Positions 5,616 to 9,940 of a stretch of 9,940 nucleotides of DNA are shown here, one piece after another. Made by a program: the position numbers and the translations under genes. The stretch lies in contig JABJBD010000201.1 of NCBI GenBank assembly GCA_018668795.1, forward strand, positions 1 to 9,940, written 5' to 3'. The notes below the pieces were generated by a model, which saw only the letters and a program-made list of their open reading frames with translations, was not told where the DNA came from and made no database searches. The stretch's first letter is position 1; each line of letters begins with the position of its first letter. This DNA is from Candidatus Puniceispirillum sp. GTDB taxonomy: Bacteria; Pseudomonadota; Alphaproteobacteria; Puniceispirillales; Puniceispirillaceae.

Positions 5616-7217
5616 ATGACATCGCATGAAAATTACATCACGCCGGGGCATAGCAAGGCATGGAAGATAGGAAAGCTGGAACAGCTGTTCCGTCGCAGTG
5701 GCCTGTTTCGCTGGCCACTAGCACGGCATGAGCGCGCGATAATCAATGGCGGTTTGCAGGATAACTGGCGTGGCAATGCTGCTGATGGATCAGTGTTTCT
5801 GGGCGCGGCACATGCCGATAGCGAACAAAGCCAAGCTTTTCACAATTTTCACTGGCTTCGCGATTTACGGGCGCGGGGCGGCAATGATGCCCGCACAGCC
5901 GCACGCGGGCTTATCGAAACCTGGCTAGACAAAAATAGCAACTGGCACCCCAATCGCTGGCAACCCGATATAATGGGTACACGCATATCCAACCTGTTAT
6001 TCTGTTATGGGTGGTATGGCGAATCCGCATCGGAAGATTTTCAAAGCAAACTGGCCGCGTCGATTGCCCGACAAGCACATTGTCTGGCATTGGACTGGCG
6101 GCGGCTGAACAATAAAGACAGCCAGATCACCGCGCTAAAAGGACTAGCCATTGCCGAAGCCACGCTTGGCTGTTCAACAGATGAGATGCAAGCGCTGATT
6201 GATATTGCCATGCCGCGCATTGAAGCCCGCCTTTTTGATGATGGTGGTCATAAAAGCCGGATGCCAGAAACGCATTTTTATATGCTGCGTGACCTGATCG
6301 AATTACGAAGCGCGGCGGCCTTTGCCGGATTGGGTGAAGACAAGACGCTGAATCATATCATTGCCAAGATGGGCACCATCTGCCGCATGTGGCGGCATGG
6401 CAACGGATCATTTACGCATATGAATGGTGCTGGCATTGTACCCAGTGAATTAATCGACGAAACGCTGGCGCGTGCCGGATCGCGAGGCAAAGTTTTGCAA
6501 CATGCCCCCTATTCAGGGTTCATGCGCTTTTCGTCTGGTCGATCAACGATCATTATGGATGTTGGCACCCCATGCAATGAAGCCGATATAACCGGATTTG
6601 GCACTTTGGGGTTTGAGTTTAGCTTTGGATCGAATCTGTTGATTGTTAACCCAGGGCAACCACCTGTTGCCGCCAATTTACATCGGTTACTTTGCACAAC
6701 CTCGGCACATTCAACGCTTAGCCTTGATGGACAAAATTCGTCATCACCCACCGACAACCGTATGGCCAGCACAAGCGATGTTGAGTTCGGTCAGGTTGAT
6801 GGTGGGCTAATGACCAAAGCAAGCCATAGCGGCTATGAAAAGTCACATGGCATTATACATCATCGCACTTTGTATCTGGCAACAAATGGCGGCAATCTGC
6901 GCGGTGCCGACCAGCTGGAATATACAGGCGCGCCTGGTGAATTGCCACGGCAAGCGATCATCCGCTTTCACCTACATCCAAAAGTTAGCGCCGCCATGCT
7001 GGGCAATGGCCGCGTGCTGATGAAAATTCGTGGGAACCGGATTGGCTGGATTTTCAAAGCTGGACAATGCAGCGTTTCGATAGACACATCTATCTATTTT
7101 GATGCAGGTATGCGCCAGTCAGCACAGCAGATTGTTCTGACCGCGCCCATGACGAATATCCGCTCGGTTGGCAGTCAGGATCTCAAATGGGCGTTCCAGC
7201 GAAATGATACGGTCTAA
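5616..7217 (+). CDS. Heparinase II/III family protein
   Basis: This protein of 533 residues from ATG 5616 fits the heparinase II/III-like family. The first 290 or so residues resemble the alpha/alpha-toroid part, with Trp-rich helices and DDGGHKSRMPETHFYML (208-224), comparable to the DGGH motif of the family. From about 298 the beta-sandwich domain (PF07940 type) begins with YSGFMRFSSGRSTIIMDVG (299-317), then GFEFSFGSNLLIVNPGQPP (332-350) and TSAHSTLSLDG (362-372). No signal peptide is seen, which argues against a secreted polysaccharide lyase. Alphaproteobacteria commonly carry such a gene between rsmB and purH with no polysaccharide-degradation genes nearby, so the true substrate is unknown and heparin is unlikely. 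An in-frame TTG at 5580 would add 12 residues; neither start has a convincing ribosome binding site. The 149-base gap after rsmB shows no clear promoter or terminator. Confidence 0.87.
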   Translation: MTSHENYITPGHSKAWKIGKLEQLFRRSGLFRWPLARHERAIINGGLQDNWRGNAADGSVFLGAAHADSEQSQAFHNFHWLRDLRARGGNDARTAARGLIETWLDKNSNWHPNRWQPDIMGTRISNLLFCYGWYGESASEDFQSKLAASIARQAHCLALDWRRLNNKDSQITALKGLAIAEATLGCSTDEMQALIDIAMPRIEARLFDDGGHKSRMPETHFYMLRDLIELRSAAAFAGLGEDKTLNHIIAKMGTICRMWRHGNGSFTHMNGAGIVPSELIDETLARAGSRGKVLQHAPYSGFMRFSSGRSTIIMDVGTPCNEADITGFGTLGFEFSFGSNLLIVNPGQPPVAANLHRLLCTTSAHSTLSLDGQNSSSPTDNRMASTSDVEFGQVDGGLMTKASHSGYEKSHGIIHHRTLYLATNGGNLRGADQLEYTGAPGELPRQAIIRFHLHPKVSAAMLGNGRVLMKIRGNRIGWIFKAGQCSVSIDTSIYFDAGMRQSAQQIVLTAPMTNIRSVGSQDLKWAFQRNDTV

Positions 7218-7236
7218 GCACAACTGTCATAATATA

Positions 7237-7263
7237 TTTACACAAATTATTAACGCTCATAAT
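7237..7263 (+). promoter_or_regulatory. Candidate chrBA promoter
   Basis: TTTACA (7237-7242) resembles a -35 box and CATAAT (7258-7263) a -10 box, each matching five of six consensus bases, with a 15-base spacer that is shorter than ideal. Transcription would start near 7270. An 8-bp inverted repeat overlaps the spacer and -10 box. Confidence 0.35.
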
Positions 7264-7266
7264 TTG
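7243..7266. promoter_or_regulatory. Inverted repeat overlapping the chrBA promoter, candidate operator
   Basis: CAAATTAT (7243-7250) and ATAATTTG (7259-7266) are perfect 8-bp arms around an 8-base spacer, about 90 bases before the chrB start. The size and its overlap with the candidate -10 box fit an operator for a dimeric repressor. A/T-rich arms raise the chance of coincidence, and the regulator is not identified. The chrB product here lacks an obvious DNA-binding domain. Confidence 0.4.
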
Positions 7267-7273
7267 AGATTAA

Positions 7274-7298
7274 GAGGTTTTGCAAACACCTCGTGAGG
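7274..7298. promoter_or_regulatory. GAGGT/ACCTC stem in the chrB leader, second operator or RNA hairpin
   Basis: GAGGT (7274-7278) pairs with ACCTC (7288-7292); inside, TTTG and CAAA are also complementary apart from one extra C. The right arm can alternatively pair with AGG at 7296-7298, but only over three bases. The structure lies just after the candidate transcription start, so it could be an operator half or a leader hairpin. No T tract follows, so it is not a terminator. Confidence 0.35.
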
Positions 7299-7340
7299 CG
7301 CCAGCCAAAGTTCGCACCCATTTATTTCACCTATGGAAAT

Positions 7341-7346
7341 GGAGGG
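7341..7346 (+). promoter_or_regulatory. Ribosome binding site that sets the chrB start
   Basis: GGAGGG lies seven bases before ATG 7354. It is inside the longer reading frame that begins at ATG 7333, so it argues that translation starts at 7354 and that the first seven codons of the longer frame are leader. Confidence 0.8.
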
Positions 7347-7353
7347 ATGCATT

Positions 7354-8178
7354 ATGGCGTCACCATCAGAAATAACTATCCAACAATTAAACCGGCTCAT
7401 TGGCACCTCTGCGGCACCCATGATTATTGATGCCCGTATTGAAGCGGATTTTAATGACGACCCACGCGTCATTCCGAGCGCAATTCGTCACCCACATGAT
7501 GCTGTCGAAACAATAGTAAATGTTATTAATGGCCGTTCTGTAGTCGTTTACTGTCAGAAAGGTCATAAAATCAGCCAAGGCATGACTGCATTGTTAAAGA
7601 CGCATGGTGTAAAAGCCGAATATCTGCAAGGCGGGCAGATGGGATGGGCTGAAAAAAATATGCCACTTGTCGAATGGGCAAAAATCCCCATGAATGCCAA
7701 AGGGCATAGCCTATGGGTGACGCGCCACCGTCCAAAGATTGACCGGATCGCTTGCCCGTGGCTGATCCGCCGGTTTGTCGATAGTAATGCGCAATTCTTG
7801 TTTGCAGCCCCAGCCGAAGTCATGGATGTTGCCAAGATGTTTAAGGCAACACCATTTGACGTAGAGGATGTGTTCTGGAGCCATCGTGATGAATTCTGCA
7901 CTTTCGACATTATGATCAAAGAATTCGGCTTAAATATCGAAGCACTGGACGAATTAGCCACGGTCATCCGCGGCGCGGACACCAATAAACATGAATTAGC
8001 ACCGCAGGCGGCTGGTTTATTAGCTTTTTCTGTTGGAATGTCACGCATGTTTCGTGAAGATAGTGAACAGCTTGATAAAAGCATGCTTTTTTATGACGCC
8101 CTGTTTCGTTGGGCACGCGATGGTATGGATGAAAGTCATGACTGGGTCACAAGCAAGGGACCAACAAGTAAGGGATAA
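7354..8178 (+). CDS. chrB: Rhodanese-ChrB fusion, sulfurtransferase/chromate resistance protein
   Basis: This 274-residue protein joins two domains. Residues about 8-108 form a rhodanese domain: IIDARIEADF (24-33), a VVVYCQKGHKIS segment (63-74) with Cys67 as the likely active-site persulfide carrier, and LQGGQMGW (91-98). Residues about 119-262 match the ChrB C-terminal domain, with TRHRPKIDRIACPWLIRRF (123-141), PFDVEDV (167-173), SHRDEFCTFD (176-185), RGADTNK (206-212) and PQAAGLLAFSVG (217-228). Canonical ChrB has an N-terminal DNA-binding region and regulates chrA; here a rhodanese replaces it, so sensing or handling of chromate or sulfur species is more likely than direct DNA binding. 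The cytoplasm is the expected location. The gene stops four bases before chrA, so the two are translated together. Ser/Lys-rich TSKGPTSKG closes the protein. Confidence 0.9.
   Translation: MASPSEITIQQLNRLIGTSAAPMIIDARIEADFNDDPRVIPSAIRHPHDAVETIVNVINGRSVVVYCQKGHKISQGMTALLKTHGVKAEYLQGGQMGWAEKNMPLVEWAKIPMNAKGHSLWVTRHRPKIDRIACPWLIRRFVDSNAQFLFAAPAEVMDVAKMFKATPFDVEDVFWSHRDEFCTFDIMIKEFGLNIEALDELATVIRGADTNKHELAPQAAGLLAFSVGMSRMFREDSEQLDKSMLFYDALFRWARDGMDESHDWVTSKGPTSKG
8170..8175 (+). promoter_or_regulatory. Ribosome binding site of chrA inside the end of chrB
   Basis: AAGGGA, just before the chrB stop codon (8176-8178), lies seven bases before GTG 8183. It supports the GTG start of chrA and implies translational coupling of the pair. 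Confidence 0.65.
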
Positions 8179-8182
8179 TATC

Positions 8183-9472
8183 GTGAATCAAGAGCCCCCA
8201 ACAATTACCGATAGTTTCTGGCTATGGCTGAAAATCGGGCTATTATCCTTTGGCGGGCCTGCTGGACAGATGGCGCTGATGCATCGCGAAATTGTCGAGC
8301 GCAAGGGCTGGTTAAGCGAAAAACAATATCTTAATGCGCTTGGGTTTTGCATGTTACTGCCTGGCCCCGAAGCCATGCAGCTAGCCACTTATGCCGGATG
8401 GCGACTGCATGGGGTTATTGGCGGGTTGATTGCCGGATTGCTGTTTGTCATTCCGGGCGCAATCGTGATTTTGGCGCTGGCCGCAGGATATGTGATGTTC
8501 GGGACCAACAGCCTTGTCGCGGCGCTGTTTCTGGGTATCAAATCAGCCGTTGTCATGATTGTCATTCAGGCCTTGATAAAGGTCGGACGACGCGCCTTGT
8601 CCGGCTGGCATCACTGGCTGATCGCGCTTTGCGCCTTTGTTGGCATTTTTGCCCTTAATCTGCCCTTTCCCCTGATTGTCGGCATTGCCGCCATTATCGG
8701 CTTTATGCAGGGGCAAGCATCAGCAAAGACAATCAGCATGGATTATCGGGATATAGAGGTACCGATCCGGCCAAAATTATCCGAGGCAGCGCGGCCAGCG
8801 ATTCTGTGGTTACTCATCTGGCTGTTACCATTGGTGCTTGTCAGTCTGGTCGATGACTTTGGCATATTGGCTTCGGTTGGTGTGTTTTTTTCAAAGCTGG
8901 CGGTGGTGACGTTTGGCGGTGCCTATGCTGGCCTTGCCTATCTTGGTCAGGATGTTGTCGATAAATTTCACTGGCTAAGTACAACCGAAATGCTGGATGG
9001 GCTGGGGCTGGCCGAGACCACGCCAGGACCGCTGATTCTGGTCACGGAATTTGTCGGTTTCATTGCCGGATTCCGTAATGGTGGTGACGCTAGCTTTGCC
9101 TATGGGGTGGCTGGTGCGATGATTGCCCTGTGGGCGACATTTGCCCCGTGTTTTTTGTGGATTTTCGTTGGCGCGCCCTATATCGAATGGATCACCGCGC
9201 AACCCCGTCTGCAATCAGCACTGGGGGCGATAACAGCGGCGGTGGTCGGGGTGATCGCCAATCTGTCAATCTGGTTTGCCGCGCATGTTTTCTTTGCAGA
9301 TGTGGTCACGCAGTCCTTTGGCTTTGTCCGCGTCATTGTGCCATCAACGCCTGACATGATTGCCATTCTTATGGCGGTGATTTCAGCATTCATGCTGTTT
9401 CGGCTGAAATGGGATGTCTGGTATATTGTGCTGGCGGCAGCGGTTATGGGCTGGGGTACGAGCGTGATCTAG
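8183..9472 (+). CDS. chrA: Chromate transporter ChrA, two-domain (long-chain) type
   Basis: ChrA exports chromate across the inner membrane. The 429-residue protein contains the two homologous halves of the long CHR family. The first half has FWLWLKIGLLSFGGPAGQM (12-30) and the LLPGPEAMQLATYAGW segment (58-73). The second repeats the pattern with LAVVTFGGAYAGLAYLGQD (239-257) and LAETTPGPLILVTEFVGF (276-293). The FGG and PGP motifs of each half are expected for substrate transport. About ten to twelve hydrophobic membrane segments are visible, for example 81-104, 112-132, 146-174, 205-222, 305-330 and 347-371. Length is typical. The GTG start is set by AAGGGA upstream; a longer in-frame ATG at 8033 would overlap chrB by 146 bases and is not preferred. 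Sulfate-like anions other than chromate cannot be excluded as substrates. Confidence 0.95.
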   Translation: MNQEPPTITDSFWLWLKIGLLSFGGPAGQMALMHREIVERKGWLSEKQYLNALGFCMLLPGPEAMQLATYAGWRLHGVIGGLIAGLLFVIPGAIVILALAAGYVMFGTNSLVAALFLGIKSAVVMIVIQALIKVGRRALSGWHHWLIALCAFVGIFALNLPFPLIVGIAAIIGFMQGQASAKTISMDYRDIEVPIRPKLSEAARPAILWLLIWLLPLVLVSLVDDFGILASVGVFFSKLAVVTFGGAYAGLAYLGQDVVDKFHWLSTTEMLDGLGLAETTPGPLILVTEFVGFIAGFRNGGDASFAYGVAGAMIALWATFAPCFLWIFVGAPYIEWITAQPRLQSALGAITAAVVGVIANLSIWFAAHVFFADVVTQSFGFVRVIVPSTPDMIAILMAVISAFMLFRLKWDVWYIVLAAAVMGWGTSVI

Positions 9473-9509
9473 CATATCATAATTACGCGTGATCTGAATG
9501 ATTCCAGCC

Positions 9510-9528
9510 GGCAAACAATTGCCTTTTT
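9510..9528 (+). terminator. Candidate intrinsic terminator after chrA
   Basis: GGCAA (9510-9514) and TTGCC (9519-9523) form a 5-bp stem with an ACAA loop, followed at once by five T (9524-9528), 38 bases after the chrA stop. The stem is short. An alternative outer stem, AGCCG (9506-9510) with CGGCT (9532-9536), would place the T run in a loop, so efficiency is uncertain. Confidence 0.5.
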
Positions 9529-9545
9529 GGTCGGCTTGGGTCATA

Positions 9546-9571
9546 ACCTAGCCTTGTTAGGTCTTTGACCT
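9546..9571 (+). promoter_or_regulatory. Two overlapping alternative stems in the purH leader
   Basis: ACCTA (9546-9550) can pair with TAGGT (9558-9562), while AGGTC (9559-9563) can pair with GACCT (9567-9571). The two stems share bases 9559-9562, so they exclude each other. They lie 43-68 bases before the purH start. No T tract follows the second stem and no known purine riboswitch core was seen. The same bases could serve as a protein-binding palindrome, AGGTC-TTT-GACCT. Confidence 0.35.
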
Positions 9572-9613
9572 GAATTTCGGTTTACCCCCTATTTCACTGC
9601 TGGACATTTGACT

Positions 9614-9940
9614 ATGATACGCCCAATCCGCCGCGCTCTTTTATCAGTTTCAGACAAGACCGGCCTTGCCGAATTTGCCACCACGCTGACGGCGGCAGGT
9701 ATTGAGCTGTTATCGACTGGCGGTACTGCAAAAATGCTGCGCGAAGCTGGACTGGATGTAACCGACGTATCAGATGTTACTGGCTTTCCCGAAATTATGG
9801 ATGGACGCGTCAAGACCTTGCATCCGAAAATCCATGGCGGGTTGCTGGCACGGCGCGACAATGAAGCCCATATTGCCGCGATGCATGCCGAAGCGATTGA
9901 CGACATTGATCTGCTGGTGGTTAATCTGTATCCGTTTGAA
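9614..9940 (+). CDS. purH: PurH, AICAR transformylase/IMP cyclohydrolase (5' part only)
   Basis: The first 109 codons of purH run off the right edge. PurH catalyses the last two steps of IMP synthesis: formylation of AICAR by 10-formyl-tetrahydrofolate and cyclisation of FAICAR to IMP. This part is the N-terminal cyclohydrolase (MGS-like) domain, with RRALLSVSDKTGL (6-18), LLSTGGTAKML (32-42), DVTGFPEIMDGRVKTLHPK (54-72), IHGGLLARR (73-81) and VVNLYPFE (102-109). These match the E. coli protein closely. The ATG start gives the normal beginning of the family, although no good ribosome binding site is seen. It follows the chrBA cassette after 141 bases; in many relatives purH follows the heparinase-like gene directly. 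Confidence 0.95.
   Translation, partial: MIRPIRRALLSVSDKTGLAEFATTLTAAGIELLSTGGTAKMLREAGLDVTDVSDVTGFPEIMDGRVKTLHPKIHGGLLARRDNEAHIAAMHAEAIDDIDLLVVNLYPFE

Noticed and set aside
7333..7353. Longer chrB start at ATG 7333
   Set aside because: GGAGGG at 7341-7346 lies inside these codons at ideal spacing to ATG 7354.
7563..8084. Minus-strand reading frame of 173 codons opposite chrB
   Set aside because: Low-quality composition and full overlap with a well-supported gene; a shadow.
8033..8182. Longer chrA reading frame starting at ATG 8033
   Set aside because: It would overlap chrB by 146 bases in another frame, adds sequence unlike the family, and GTG 8183 has a ribosome binding site and the usual ChrA opening.
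7218..9540. Mobile element carrying chrBA
   Set aside because: No transposase, integrase, tRNA or terminal inverted repeats were seen. TCATAATT occurs on both sides (7257-7264 and 9477-9484), but it is short, A/T-rich and lies inside the candidate promoter, so it is not good evidence of a target-site duplication.

Overview
The window reads as chromosomal DNA of an alphaproteobacterium with roughly balanced base composition. The evidence is a set of alphaproteobacterial family proteins (DUF1491, the DUF1674/SDHAF4 protein, YciB/IspZ, DusA) and the gene order DUF1674 - rsmB - heparinase-like - purH, which I recall as a recurrent alphaproteobacterial neighbourhood. The corrinoid/DUF1638 pair and the moderate GC would suit a marine one-carbon-using lineage such as SAR116 or a relative. 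That placement is inference; nothing here proves genus or species.

Layout. Positions 1-40 hold four 10-bp tandem repeats that run into the stop codon of a DUF1638 gene (35-724, minus). A corrinoid-protein gene (687-1391, minus) lies directly upstream and overlaps it, and the pair looks like the start of a leftward corrinoid methyl-transfer operon whose other members would lie beyond the left edge. After a 220-bp gap comes a second leftward group, read from right to left: an SDHAF4-like assembly factor (3669-3845), a DUF1491 protein (3295-3621), dusA (2219-3232) and yciB/ispZ (1612-2199). A divergent spacer at about 3846-3978 contains three consecutive inverted repeats. To its right everything is on the plus strand: rsmB (3979-5466), a heparinase II/III-like protein (5616-7217), a rhodanese-ChrB fusion (7354-8178), the chromate transporter chrA (8183-9472), and the first 109 codons of purH (9614 to the window end).

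How the genes work together. The rRNA methyltransferase, tRNA dihydrouridine synthase, SDH assembly factor, YciB and PurH are housekeeping genes. The chrBA pair is a self-contained metal/oxyanion resistance unit with only 4 bp between its genes. It has its own candidate promoter and operator-like inverted repeats and its own candidate terminator, and it sits between two genes that are often adjacent in related genomes. The corrinoid protein probably carries methyl groups on a cobalamin cofactor between methyltransferases not included here; DUF1638 is a frequent companion of unknown biochemical role.

No rRNA, tRNA, CRISPR array, IS element or phage gene was seen. No gene-free stretch exceeds 300 bases; the longest is 1392-1611, which holds only the corrinoid gene's leader. 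Several genes appear to use GTG starts or have ambiguous starts, noted in each entry. I find no clear new system. The most interesting points are the DUF1638/corrinoid pair, the repeat-rich control regions at 3888-3941 and 7237-7298, and the inserted chr cassette.
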